NCBI GenBank assembly: GCA_030762895.1
Contig: CM061063.1
Coordinates: 52,655,196-52,719,195 of the forward strand
Direction of reading: 5' to 3'
Source of the DNA: Sophora flavescens
Taxonomy: Eukaryota; Streptophyta; Magnoliopsida; Fabales; Fabaceae
DNA: 64,000 bases
In this document: positions 47,574 through 59,370 of the stretch, one piece after another
Position numbering within the stretch: the stretch's first letter is position 1
How the letters are laid out: every line of letters begins with the position of its first letter
Program-made: the position numbers and the translations under genes
Notes under the pieces: model-generated
What the model was told of the DNA's origin: nothing
Seen by the model: the letters and a program-made list of their open reading frames with translations, nothing else
Databases searched by the model: none

Positions 47574-48522
47574 CTTAAAAACCGAGATCTTAACATAGAT
47601 CTACAACTATTTATACAATAGCCGATTGCCGTCTAAAAGAGTATGATATCTCACAAATGTTGTAACAATCTAACTATAGGCTAACAGAAAGTCGGGTTAA
47701 CTAGTCCATCCAACATATGCTAACTAAACTAGCAATAGTTAATTGCTACGTTTACTCCAATACAATCAATATCAAACAAGATATACAAACTTTCATAATC
47801 CTCTTTCGTAAATTTTTTGTTCTTATGCATCCCACATCACTCTAATATGTCGCTTCTTTTTTCTTTTGGTTACATTAGAAGTAATTGTCTCAACTCCGAC
47901 AGAAGTCCGTGGTATAGTTATTCCGCCTCATGGTGCTCCTAAGGTAACATATGAGTGCTAAGGAATTTGATATAATGGCATGTTTGTGTTGTGATTCGGG
48001 TCGTGTTAGACCTCAAACTCAACTCGCTTCAACTTTAATTTATTTCCGGTAAACCCACTAAATTGCTTCTTCATTGTATACAACTTGATGCTTGGGGGAC
48101 TTATTTTATGGTATGGTCGTGTTAGACCTCAAACTCAACCCACTTCAAACTTTATTTAATTACGATCTATGAAGCACGGACACTACCACATATGTAGTGT
48201 CCGGACACGTGTCCGACACCAACACTCCTCGAACACTTGTACGACATGGGTCCGACACCCCTCCTCAGGTGTCCAATTAAAAATTCTTTTTTCCGCTTTC
48301 GACACGCCGCCGCACAGGCTCAAACAAATGAGACACTTGAGTCCGACACTCGCCCATGGTCGACACCGCTATCGTGAATTTAAAAAAATGAAAATTCAAT
48401 TTGAGCGCATCGAAGAAGTTTTCTCCTCCCTCTCACTTCATTTTTCATATTCCAACAAGTATACCTATAGTCTTCTTTGTCCCTCCCGCTACTATTTTTG
48501 TGTCCTTCTTCCTTCTTCGTCC
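47574..48522. other. non-coding; GACAC/GTGTC palindrome cluster
   Basis: No gene. At 48175-48365 lies a cluster of gacac/gtgtc words with two overlapping perfect 12-bp palindromes, GTGTCCGGACAC (48197-48208) and GGACACGTGTCC (48203-48214). This resembles a known type of plant repeat built on gaagcacggacac...gtgtccgacac. The open frame 48169-48537 is a by-product. Confidence 0.5.
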
Positions 48523-48867
48523 CGTAACATCCGGTGATTTTATATATGGTTTACGTATGAGGTTTAGGTTAGTAATTCGAATACATAGTTGGGATGTTGT
48601 TTGAGGCTTAGAGACTTTTGCATGGCAAGTACGCACCTTATCGAGGGGAGTTGGAACGTATGAACAAAACTAGGGTTTCCTTAGCCGTCTTTGAGACGCC
48701 CGAGTGTGAAATGAGAATTTTGGAGTTAGAGTTGAGATTAGACCTTTTTGATGGTTTTAGATTGTTTATTAGGTCCTAATGAGCCTATATCTCAAATTCT
48801 GAGCACAATCGGAGGTCGAATCGGACCTCGAACGCAAAGAGTTGACTTTTTGTCTCAAGTCAACGCC

Positions 48868-49042
48868 GAGCGTGGGTGTATCCACGCTCAAGCGCCCAAG
48901 TCAACCGGACAAGGGCCATCCTTTGATTTTCCACATGTCATCGGGGCTACATGGCAACCTCGTGAATGGATGCATGGCACGGTGGCTTTCCATGCTCAGC
49001 TGGCAATTCCCACGCCGAGCTTGAATTCCTCACGCTGAGCGT
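48868..49042 (+). repeat. palindromic word array upstream of LTR TATA
   Basis: Words: acgccgagcgtgg, tccacgctcaagcgccc, cacgccgagct, cacgctgagcgtgg. They are built on CACGCyGAGCGTGG, a third vocabulary distinct from the other LTRs here, yet in the same place relative to the TATA-like box. Confidence 0.65.
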
Positions 49043-49058
49043 GGCCGCATGGTTTTGC

Positions 49059-49067
49059 AAATAAAAG
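49059..49067 (+). promoter_or_regulatory. TATA-like box of LTR
   Basis: gcaaataaaagcc lies about 17 bp after the last palindromic word. It is weaker than the TATA boxes in the other LTRs. Confidence 0.4.
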
Positions 49068-49721
49068 CCTAGTGACTTATGTCACTTAGGCAGAGAAACA
49101 TAAAAACAGAGAACAGAGAGGTGAAGAGCTTGAGAACAGAAAGGAGAATATAGAGAGAGAAAGACAGAAAGCTTAGCTGAGAGAACGAGAGAAAGTCGAG
49201 AGAAAGAAGTCAAGTGAGATTATCGGCTAGTTCGGGCATCTCGTTGCGAATCGCAGTATATCATTGCGCTCATATCAACGACATCTATCTTCTTTCTTCT
49301 TCCAAAAAGGAAGGTAAATCATCCTCGTTTATGTCTAAACTCGCTCGGTTATGTTTCTCGTAATATCTTCGTTCGCTTTGTCGGAATTCAATTCCGTTTT
49401 TGAATAGGAGCTCCTAGTAATGCTGCGGTCGTAATGGGATGCTTAGGTGAATTTTTGAAGCTCCGAGGCCCTAGGATCGGACGGGGAAGAAAAGAGGATA
49501 TTAGAGGACGTCCCGTCGTGCTTCGTTTGGGCATCGTACGACTCTCCAGGGGGAAAGAAACTATTTAATGTCGGAAACCGAGCGTTACATTTAATTCGAG
49601 AACGGCGTAGGGCGACCCAAACCCTACACGAAGCTAGTAACCGGACAATGTCTATACCACATTGGGGACTACTTAGTGGTACCGATGATGATATAGAAAT
49701 TGTGAGTTTATCGTCGTTACG

Positions 49722-49773
<52 letters not shown>
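49722..49773. repeat. (TA)n microsatellite
   Basis: About 26 uninterrupted TA units inside the LTR. A shorter TA run lies near 50568-50582. Confidence 0.95.
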
Positions 49774-49776
<3 letters not shown>

Positions 49777-51095
49777 TATTTTATTGTTTGGTGATTTTCT
49801 CGCTTGACTGCTTGATATGGTATTGGTAATTGATATTAAGAGTGTTAGAGGGTATTGAGACCATGTTTATATTTAATATTATTATATTATTGTGTTGATT
49901 ATTATATTGAAATGATATTATGTCATGATGATATATGATGATGGTTTTGGATAACACAATGATGATTGTGATGATATGATGAGTGTTATGATTAAGCTTA
50001 GAGGTTGAGTAAATATCGTTATGTTGAGACATGATGATGTATTGGGGAATGCATACGAGTATGTGATAGTAATGCCTAACCGAGATGATTATCGGATATG
50101 ATGATGAGATGAGATTATTATTGAGGTTATTTATGAGATTATGATGAGCTTAGTGGCACTGAGGGGTGACCTGAAACTTGGTCCATGATATGGTGGACTC
50201 GAAACATGGTCTGTGGACCTGAAACATGGTCGTGGGGTCTATGCCCTGAGGGAGAATTCCCCGGATATGCTAATCGGCGGACCGCCCAGGACATGATTTC
50301 ATTTAGTCGCTTATAGTTCATGCGTTGCACGAGCACTCGACCGGTTCGAGATGTGCACCGATTTGTAGCTATAGTGTCATTGCTTTGTGGACATCCTCCA
50401 TCCGCGACGAGGGTGTGCGTTGGGACTCGGGACGGTCGATTATATTGATGTGATATCTGGATATGGCCGATACTGATGAGATTATTCATACAAGCATTTG
50501 CATTGCATCATGATGGAGGGTAGAGGAACGATCCTAGATGTGGATTGAGGATGATTATGTTACATACATATATATATATATATTCATATTTTGGAGACTA
50601 GATGTTTAGTGTGCAGGTATTTAATTAAATGTTGCTAAACCCTTTCCACTTTGATGTTATATGGCTTCTTATCCCTGTATCCCCGTTTTCTCTATATTGC
50701 ACATGTTTTATTATGTGATCGTGATGAGAAGATCCTACGGGGAGGAGATGCGGAGGAGCTTGATGGGATCCCTTATGGGCCGACGTTAGAGGATGAACAG
50801 TGGATCCTTATAGTTGAGTACGAGTCTATGGCCGGTGCGTCTTGTCTCTTTGCGATGTTGTTTTTTATTTTGTTTGATTAGCGATTTGTACATTTTGGGA
50901 TCCTACCGATGGGGATTCCATATTATCGTGTATCGAGTCTTGATGTGTATATGTTATGTATGTATGTAAATATGTCATTTATATTTTAAGTTTTAATTTT
51001 TCGTCCTTTTGACATACCCGATTAACGCTAATAACGAAATTAGGTCTTAATATTTTGGGTTTCTTTACTGGGACGTCAGTGGGGCTCTCATTTGG

Positions 51096-51107
51096 TGGTA
51101 TCTGAGC
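51096..51107 (+). other. primer-binding site after LTR
   Basis: TGGTATCTGAGC, 11 of 12 identical to the initiator-Met-tRNA site TGGTATCAGAGC. It shows that 48523-51078 was a 5' LTR with internal sequence. The internal region is lost within about 150 bp. Confidence 0.75.
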
Positions 51108-51355
51108 AGCTTCATTTCAAAATGACTATGTGATCCTAGTAGGGTAAACTCACTATTTAGTTGAATCCACTCGGAACAATGTTGTTAAGTCTCTAAAATT
51201 TCTGATGTGCATTTTCCTAAAAGTTCTGATGAGAACTAAACATTGGTTAATGATTTAATTAACCTTCATATTGGCTGCTACCTTTTGTCAATCTAGTGCA
51301 GATTAAAACCATAAGAATCATCCGTCCAACACTTGTAGTGATAAGCTCACGTCCA

Positions 51356-51600
51356 ATGCAAATGAAAACCAAGATCCACTTAAAGTGATGAAAGCCGAGT
51401 CCACTAAAATAAAAGCCGCATCCACTAAAGTAAAAGCTGGCCACTAAAGTGACGAAAGCCGGGCTCCACTAAAGTGATGAGCGCCGTCCACTAAAATAAA
51501 GCTAGCGTCCACTAAAGTGATATGCGCTGCCACGAAGCGATAAGAAGCGCCGTCACGAAGTGATAAAGTGTCATCCACTAAAGTAACAGAACACTCGGCC
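51356..51600. repeat. ~22-25-bp minisatellite
   Basis: About ten degenerate copies of ccactaaagtgatgaaagccg with changing tails (agccgag, agccgca, gcgccgt, gcgctgc). No spacer or conserved-repeat pattern like CRISPR. Confidence 0.8.
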
Positions 51601-53530
51601 TCACAAGTCTTTGAACTTGCCGAGTCATTAATATGGAGCCTGCCTACTAGGATACGTTCAACCAGCTTAAAGGAGTATCCGTCCAATGACAAGCATTTGG
51701 AGCCTGTCTACTAGCCCGAATGTAAAATCTTAAATGTCTAGACGGACGACCTATTTTCAAGATGGAGGCGCTACTTATGAACGCGAATTTTCCTAGAACT
51801 ATCGTAATCTTATTTCCAAAAACCGTGAATCAAGAAAAGTCTGTTACTCTTCAAGCAACCCTGGACATCGCACCAAAGACCAGCTTAAAATGCTTCGAGA
51901 GCATTGATTCCCTAGTACCGGGTCCTTACACGAAAACGGAATTGCACTTGAAGCAAAGTACAAAAAGCTCTTCGGATAACTCGAGTACGGTTGTATCATG
52001 ATGCATAAAGCCATGATCCTTCATGTTAGAGTACAAACTAACGTCTTATTGCATTAATGGTTGGTTTATAGGAACCACTCTATCGCAGATTTAATGAAGT
52101 TCTCATGAAGCCAACATCCGAGGGAATGTCTCTAACTGATCCCAAATGCTTGAAGACCATAAATACAGAAGTCATTGAAGATGAAGTATATAGAGAAGAG
52201 AGAATACACATTGCATCAAAGAGCCATTACTATGCACATTAATATCTTCATTCTTTTCATTGTGTATTCTTCAATCAATTCAGTTATTTCGGTACTCTCT
52301 CCTAAGCTTTACATTTAAACCACTCTCTGAGTGTTATGTGTGAAAGATCTCCGTCTGTGAGAAGTTGTATTTATTACAAACCGAATTCTCAAACAAACCT
52401 AAGTGAGCCTCGAAGAGGCTAAGTGTGCAAAGAATACTTTGTCTTCAGCCTCAAGAGACTAAAGGGCAAAGAATACTTGTTCCGGGAGCCTCGGGCGAGG
52501 CTAGGTGTGCAAACAATACTTGAAGCGATAAGAAGCGCTCGTTCATCGATGTGATAGAAGTGCTCATTCACTAAGGTAACAAACGCCGTCTCACAAGTCT
52601 TTGGACTTGATGAGTCATTAATATAGAGCTCGCCTACTAGGTTAATGCCTAAAATGAAGTAAAGGAGTATATTCACCAATGACATAGCATTTTGGAGCTC
52701 GCCTACTAGCCCTAATGTAAAATCTTAAATGGCTAGATGGATCTAACTATTTTCAAGATGGACACGCTTATCCTATGAACGCCAATTCTCTTAGAATTAT
52801 CATAATCTTATTTCAAGAACCAATCAAGAAAAAGTCATAAGTTACTCTCTCAAGAAAAAACCTCATATCGCATTCAGCACTGGGCTTAAAGAATTCTTCG
52901 AACATGCTTTATTCCCTACTACCTCGGTCCTTACACGAAAGGGAATCAGACTAAAGAAAGCACAAAAAGCTCTATGCACAACTCGATATGGTCGTATCAC
53001 GATGCATAAAGCTACGATCCTTCATGTTAGAGCACAACCAACGTTCCTTTATTGCATTAATGACCGCCAGAACGACTCTATTACATTTAATGAAGTTCTG
53101 CTTGAAGCCAACATCTCGAGGAAATGTTCTAACGAATCCTAAAATGCTTGAAGACCATAAATACAGAAGTCATTAAGATGAAGCATATGTATAAGAGAAA
53201 ATACACATAGCATCAAAGAACCATTATTCTGCGCATTAATATCTTCATTCTTTCATTCTATATTCTTCAATCATTTGAAGTTATTTACGCAGCATTTTCC
53301 TAAGCTTTATATTTAAACCACTCTCCTCGAAAGTGTTAGCGTAAAGATCCTGTCTTCATGAAGTTTTATTTATTACAAACCGAATCTTCTCAAACAACCC
53401 TAAGTGAGCTTTCAGAGGCTATGTGAAAAGAATACTTGTCTTGAGCCTCGAAGAGACTAGGGTGTGCAAAGAATACTTGTCTTGGAGCCTGAAGAGGCTA
53501 GGTGTGCAAACAATACTTGAGTCTCTAACT
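51601..53530. repeat. two tandem ~990-bp LTR-like units
   Basis: Unit 1 from 51601 and unit 2 from 52591 share the same order of landmarks: acaagtctttg(a/g)acttg, tggcatgactag-type text, aatgtaaaatcttaaatg, gatgcataaagc, a TATA-like accataaatacag (near 52158 and 53155), and aacctaagtgagc. Each ends in a short minisatellite of ~35-bp units (52408-52530 and 53401-53520) built around the palindrome GCCTCGAAGAGGC. They may be LTRs or U3-like promoter units from an unrecognised retroelement; no coding frame supports a family. Confidence 0.6.
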
Positions 53531-53718
53531 TGATCTGCCATTGTGGATAAATCTTGGTGTCATGCAAGACTGGACGTAGCTCTTGCTTTTAAAGAGTGAA
53601 CCAGGATAAATAATTGTTGTCAATCCCTCGCTCCTAAAACTCTTTAGTTGCTTTAGCTTTTCACGCCCATCAAGTGGTGTGTTTGCTAAAAGTCACCCGT
53701 CCATCCTGTATCCTTCCA

Positions 53719-54218
53719 NNNNNNNNNNNNNNNNNNNNNNNNNNNNNNNNNNNNNNNNNNNNNNNNNNNNNNNNNNNNNNNNNNNNNNNNNNNNNNNNNN
53801 NNNNNNNNNNNNNNNNNNNNNNNNNNNNNNNNNNNNNNNNNNNNNNNNNNNNNNNNNNNNNNNNNNNNNNNNNNNNNNNNNNNNNNNNNNNNNNNNNNNN
53901 NNNNNNNNNNNNNNNNNNNNNNNNNNNNNNNNNNNNNNNNNNNNNNNNNNNNNNNNNNNNNNNNNNNNNNNNNNNNNNNNNNNNNNNNNNNNNNNNNNNN
54001 NNNNNNNNNNNNNNNNNNNNNNNNNNNNNNNNNNNNNNNNNNNNNNNNNNNNNNNNNNNNNNNNNNNNNNNNNNNNNNNNNNNNNNNNNNNNNNNNNNNN
54101 NNNNNNNNNNNNNNNNNNNNNNNNNNNNNNNNNNNNNNNNNNNNNNNNNNNNNNNNNNNNNNNNNNNNNNNNNNNNNNNNNNNNNNNNNNNNNNNNNNNN
54201 NNNNNNNNNNNNNNNNNN
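53719..54218. other. assembly gap, 500 N
   Basis: A run of exactly 500 N, the conventional size for a gap of unknown length. It sits at the left edge of the second copy of the hAT-MBF1 block, so the true junction of the duplication cannot be read. Open frames spanning it are meaningless. Confidence 1.
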
Positions 54219-56275
54219 TTGAGTTTTTGAAAGAATAGGGAATTGAGAAAAAGTTTTTTCAATTACTTTAGACAATGCTTCCTCTAATGGTCTCATGCAA
54301 AAGTTCTTGAAAAGTGAACCTTGTTTGTCAAATAATTTGTTAGGCAATAAAGACTTTTTTCATATTAGATGTTGTGCACATATCCTAAATATCATTGTTT
54401 AAGAAGGATTGAAGGTAGCAAGTGCCGTATTGCACAATATTAGAGAAAGTATAAAGTATGTGAGGGGGTTCTGGAATCAATAATGAGAGAGTTTGTTTGA
54501 CCTCTGACTGTTGGACTTCTTGCGTTACTCGTGGTTATATCACTCCAACTGCTCACTTTATTGATGAGAATTGGAAGTTAAACAAGAAGTTGTTAAACTT
54601 TTATTATTTGGAACCCCCACATAGGTCATGAGCTATCAAGGAAGGTCCTTGAGTTTTTGAAAGAATAGGGAATTGAGAAAAAAGTTTTTTCAATTACTTT
54701 AGACAATGCTTCCTCTAATGGTCTCATGCAAAAGTTCTTGAAAAGTCAACTTTGTTTGTCAAATAATTTGTTGTGCACAAAGACTTTTTTCATATTGAAA
54801 ATGTTGTGCACATATCCTAAATATCATTGTTTAAGAAGGATTGAAGGTAGCAAGTGCCGTATTGCACAATATTAGAGAAAGTATAAAGTATGTGAGGGGT
54901 TCGGAATCAATAATGAAACTATTTGATCAATGTGTTGAAGGGATTGGTGGCATTGATACTAATGTTGGCTTGCGCTTAGATGTGTCCACTAGATGGAACT
55001 CTACTTATTTAATGCTTGGGAGTGCAATTAAGTATAGTCGTGCTTTTGAAAGTTTGGGTAATCAAGATGAGCATTATAAGCATTGTCCAACAAATGAAGA
55101 TTGGGAAAGAGGAAAGAAGATTTATGAATTTTTAGAGCCTTTTATGAAATCACCAAAATGTTTTCCGGTTCTAAATATCCTACATCCATTTGTATTTCAT
55201 GCAAATATGGAAGCTTGAGGTTCTATTGAAAAATAGAGATCAAGTGAGGATTATGTGATTAGTGATATGGCTTTAAGAATGATGGAAAAGTTTGATAAGT
55301 ATTGGAATGAGTGTAGCACAATTCTTGCTTTAGGATGTGTTCTTGATCCTAGGTTGAAGTTGCAGATGCTTAAATTTGCTTACTCTAAACTTTATTCCAA
55401 CAAGCTCTTGGTTGATAAGAAGTTGAGTGTTGTGGAGAATGCTTTGTATGAACTTTTTAATCATTATGCCAACAATTTGGAAGTTCATAATTCTATGATG
55501 GATGCAAGTACTTCCATCAAACTTGTCAAGAAGGGACAAGTATTTCAACATTGCCAAAGAGACTATGGTGTAAGTTATTGTACTTCAACAAACTTATTCA
55601 TCTTTCATCTATTGTATGTAATTATTAATAGGTTCTTTCATCTTTCAACTCTCTTTGTTTTATGCCCTTGTCGCCATCTTAACTACAATTTCGATTACTT
55701 GTTTTAATCTTTTAGTAATTATTTGATAGGAATTTGAAGCGGGTAAGATAGAAAAGAAACTTTGTTGAATGGAAAATCCGAACTTGTCCTCTACTTGGAA
55801 GAATCAAAACTTGTGGGTCACAAGGATTTAGATATTCTGGGATTATTGGAGGGATAATAGTCGTTGATTTCCGATTTGGAAGGATGGCTAGTGATATATT
55901 GAGTATTCCAATTACCACAGTGGCATCCGAGTCCACTTTTAGCATTGGAGGTCGTATTTTGAGTAAGTAGAGAAGCTCTTTTACTTTCAAAAAATTTGGA
56001 AGCCTCTCATTTGTGCTCGCAATTGGTTACTTGGGTTCTCACAAGATGGTAAGAATATTTTTTGAAGCACTTGTATAGTTTTGTTTTGTACTTTAAGTTA
56101 CTACTATTATATGTTATTGTTATGGCTAAATGTATATTTTAATGTGTAGGAGGATTGAGTTCTATTGATGGTGCGAATGAAAGGACAACCAAAGTCAATG
56201 ATAAAAAGAATCCTTTGAACGTCATCATTGAGGAGGAGGAAAGAAGAAGAAGAAGAAGAAGAATGTTGAATGAAG
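54219..56275 (+). pseudogene. hAT transposase 3' part, copy 2
   Basis: It carries the same domains as copy 1 from ITLDNASSN onward, including the 431-bp tandem duplication (second unit from about 54485), VGLRLDVSTRWNSTYLML, LGCVLDPRLKLQML and the C-terminal ASDILSIPITTVASESTFS block. It has its own added small indels (for example near 55140 and 55740). The N-terminal BED part and the solo LTR, if present, lie in or beyond the gap. Confidence 0.85.
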
Positions 56276-58378
56276 ATGATAAGCCCAGTGTTTTTGAGAT
56301 GAGATCCTACTTATGTTATGACTTTATGTATTTTCTTCTTTTTTTGTGACGAGATCCTCATCCTAATATTTTTGTGTTATTTTGTTTGGTACATATGACA
56401 TATCCTATATTTTTTTGTGTTATGGTTAAATTTAAATGTATGTTTTTTATAACGATAGATATTTATTATAACCACAGACATTTATTATGTTAATTCATAA
56501 GTCATAACCATATGGTAAATTATAATTTACCATAACGCTAGACTGACCGAAGCTAGAAATTAACAAATTAATTAATTTTGGCCGGACCCAACCCAACCCG
56601 AACGCCTTGGCCCGAATGGATTGGGCTAGCCGTTTTGACGACTCTAGCTGCTCCTCATGGCCGCTACGAATAGTCGAATAGTATGGTCAAATAATAGTCT
56701 TTCTTTTACTTTTGATGCCTAGCACCCGTGATTTCCGCCACTACTTCCATTTCATTGGCTATGAAAATTTCGTATGCATTTGTTAGAAATTCTTCCGAAC
56801 TATATAGCATTACTCAAATTTTTTTTTTACAAATTTTATTCAATTGTTTATAATAAAAATAATTGATGATAAACATGAAAAAATTATATATAAAAAATGT
56901 TAAAAGAACATCAAATAAATAATTACATACTCTTTTTGGTAATTTACTACATAAAAGTGATTTTTTGGCATCACCCAAACGAAATAGATTATATTAAAAT
57001 CGATTTTCAGCAAAAAGACCCAAACAAAAAGACTCGATTATAATCGATTATCACAATAATCGATTATCATCATAATCTTTTTTTTTTTTCAACTTTCCCA
57101 AACACACTCTAAGACTTTATTGGAAACTACATTTGTGTATTTAAGTTTGACTATAAGTAATGGTGAAACATTGAAAACTATATATTATTTAATTTATATT
57201 TATTTATAATTATTTATTTTTTTATTTATTACTATCCTAGGTTCAACCAATGATTCAACTAGGTTGAACAATTGAACTATGACACGAAAGTCTCTCCGAT
57301 TCAATCTACGGTCTGATTTTTAAAACATTGGTCTCTAGTTAACATTTCTCGTTACCCTGGCTTGTTTCTAGTTAGTTCTCTTCTTTGCTTGGGCGTTTGT
57401 GCCCCGTTTTCAAAAAACAGAGAGAGAGACACATTCTTACGTGCTAGTCGATATTGATTCCGAAGAGAGGGGTTGGAGAAGCTTACTTAATACTTATACC
57501 TATGGCATGGAAATGAAGACTATTACACAAAAAATACCTAAACACCCATATGGAACCGAGGTAAATTTTAGGATGGGAGACCTTGGCATAACTCCCACCT
57601 CGAGCAATTCCTTTTATGTAATTTTTTTTAATTTTAAAATCCATTATTTTTCCAAAATTAAGAATTTGACCCAATCTTTTTTCACTCCTCTATCTTCTTC
57701 CCAACCCCATCCAACTCCAAAAACAGATCTCAACCTCACTGTTGTCGTCGCCCTCCTCTTCCTCCACTACTACTGTCTCCTCCCATTGTTGTCACGTTCT
57801 TTTCTCCTCTTCATTAATTCCCACTCCATAATAAACAAACAAAGACCAGACCATACCAATGGCACTTATTATTGTCTTCCTCCTCCATCACCACCACCAC
57901 CCCTTCCACTCCTCCAAACGTTGCAGATCCGCCCAGTCACCGTGTCTCCACTGCAGTTACGACCGTCGTCGCCACGCTGAACCGGACTCACCACCACGAG
58001 TTGGCCTCTTTCGCCATCGCCCACGCCCACGCCCTGATTGTCTTCTCCGTTTTCGTTCTGCAAGTCAAGGTTCAAGGGTTCCAACTTGGTGGCTGAGGCA
58101 GTGGAAGGGGACGACTATTGGAATGGAGAGAGAGGGGAGAGGGGAAGTGGGTAAAGTTGCAGATCTGGGTTGCAGAAGGGAGACCGGCGCCAGAGAGGGG
58201 ACGACAGTGGTGTGTGGGATGGCTGGCGGAGACCGGCGTCGGAGTGATTGAGATGGACTGGGGGAGGTGTGGAGGGATCATCGTGCTTCCGTTTCACTTT
58301 CAAACCATCAAACCAGATCTGCCATGGAAGAAGGAGCTATGGTGGTGGTGAGGGTGGGGAAGCTTCGGTGGTGGTGGT

Positions 58379-59370
58379 TAGGGGTGGCAAATGGATGGAT
58401 TGGATAAATTTTTATGCGGATTGTAATGGATGGATTGAAAACGATCCATTAATCCATTATGATCCATTAAAAATTCATTAAAAAAATCCAATCCATCCAT
58501 GATCCATTTAATAAAATCCATCCAATCCATCCATTAATGACTTTTTATGGATGGATATCCAATCCATCCATAAAAATTATTTTAAAAAGTAAATAATTTT
58601 ATGATTATTTTAAAATAATATCTCTCTCATCCATTTACAAAAATATTTTTTAAAACTAAATAACCTTTATAGTTTTTAAAATATTTTTATAAGCAAAAAA
58701 ATTAAAAATATTCTTATACGTTGTTGTATATAGCTGACTTTATATTGAAATTTATGAATCTCTTAAAACAATCTATACCGTTGAATATAGATACTTAATT
58801 AACATATAAATACTTCTTAATTTGTTTTGGGTTATGTACAGTGTCATTTCCGTACAAAAGAGTTCGAAGAGTGGCGTTTATATCTTCCATACCCAAAAAT
58901 CCGCTCCGGTAAAATTCTTAGGAAGGATCTCATCAAGCTCGCAACGTCTAAACTCTGAGACTTTTATTTACGAGGTTTCTATATGAGAGATGGTGAATCC
59001 TTAATAAGTTCTCTCTTTCTCTTTTTTTCCTACTCTATCTCTATCTTTACTCTCTCTACACTCTATCTCACGACCGTTTTCTATCACGGCCATTTTTCTA
59101 TTACAAATGGAGATTTTTTTTTATTTGGTGAAAAATAATATGAAAAAATAAATTGGTTTTGAAATGGATAAAAGTTGATCCATTACATTTTTGATCGTTG
59201 GTCCAATGGATTTTAAAAAATATTGGATGGATCATAAACCATCCACTAAAATAATAATCCAATCCATCCAATCCATTTATATTATTTTTTTATAAATGGA
59301 TGGATTGGATGGATTTTCTCATGGATGGACTTGATGGATGGTGGATAAATGGATCATTTTGCCACCCCTA
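58379..59370. mobile_element. non-autonomous hAT element carrying a gene fragment, copy 2 only
   Basis: The ends TAGGGGTGGCAAA are perfectly inverted (right end tttgccaccccta). The 8-bp target duplication is GTGGTGGT (58371-58378) against GTAGTGGT (59371-59378). Copy 1 shows the uninterrupted target ggtggtggttttggg near 30832-30846. Both subterminal zones are packed with ggatggat/atccatcc words, likely transposase-binding repeats. The 992-bp interior has a captured exon at 58842-58958 plus adjoining intron-like and 3'-UTR-like sequence. Confidence 0.92.
58842..58958 (+). pseudogene. captured last exon of a 4CL-like acyl-CoA synthetase
   Basis: After an intron-acceptor-like tatgtacag, the frame reads FPYKRVRRVAF and IPKNP, then after one extra base (c at 58904) continues SGKILRKDL and ends in SKL followed by TGA (58956-58958). 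PYK-RVR-V-F-IPK-PSGKILR is the C-terminal AMP-binding signature of 4-coumarate-CoA ligases and 4CL-like acyl-CoA synthetases; the lysine of SGKILR is the catalytic one for adenylation. Terminal SKL is a peroxisomal targeting signal (PTS1), pointing to a peroxisomal 4CL-like donor. Only about 38 codons are present and a frameshift breaks them, so it cannot encode an enzyme. Confidence 0.85.

Larger units (their letters stand above)
48523..51078 (+). mobile_element. LTR, ~2.55 kb, of an LTR retrotransposon
   Basis: It starts cGTAACATCC (first base changed from T) and ends GGGACGTCA, a loose inverted pair, and is followed 17 bp later by a primer-binding site. It contains a palindromic word array (48868-49042), a TATA-like box (49059-49067) and a long (TA)n microsatellite (49722-49773). 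Gypsy-type by size and ends (Tekay-like), but no internal coding region follows to confirm it. Confidence 0.6.

Noticed and set aside
51356..51600. CRISPR-like spacing of short repeats
   Set aside because: The repeats are degenerate, contiguous and lack unique spacers, and this is a plant genome; it is a minisatellite.
53670..54347. Open frames spanning the N run
   Set aside because: They are open only because N carries no stop codons.
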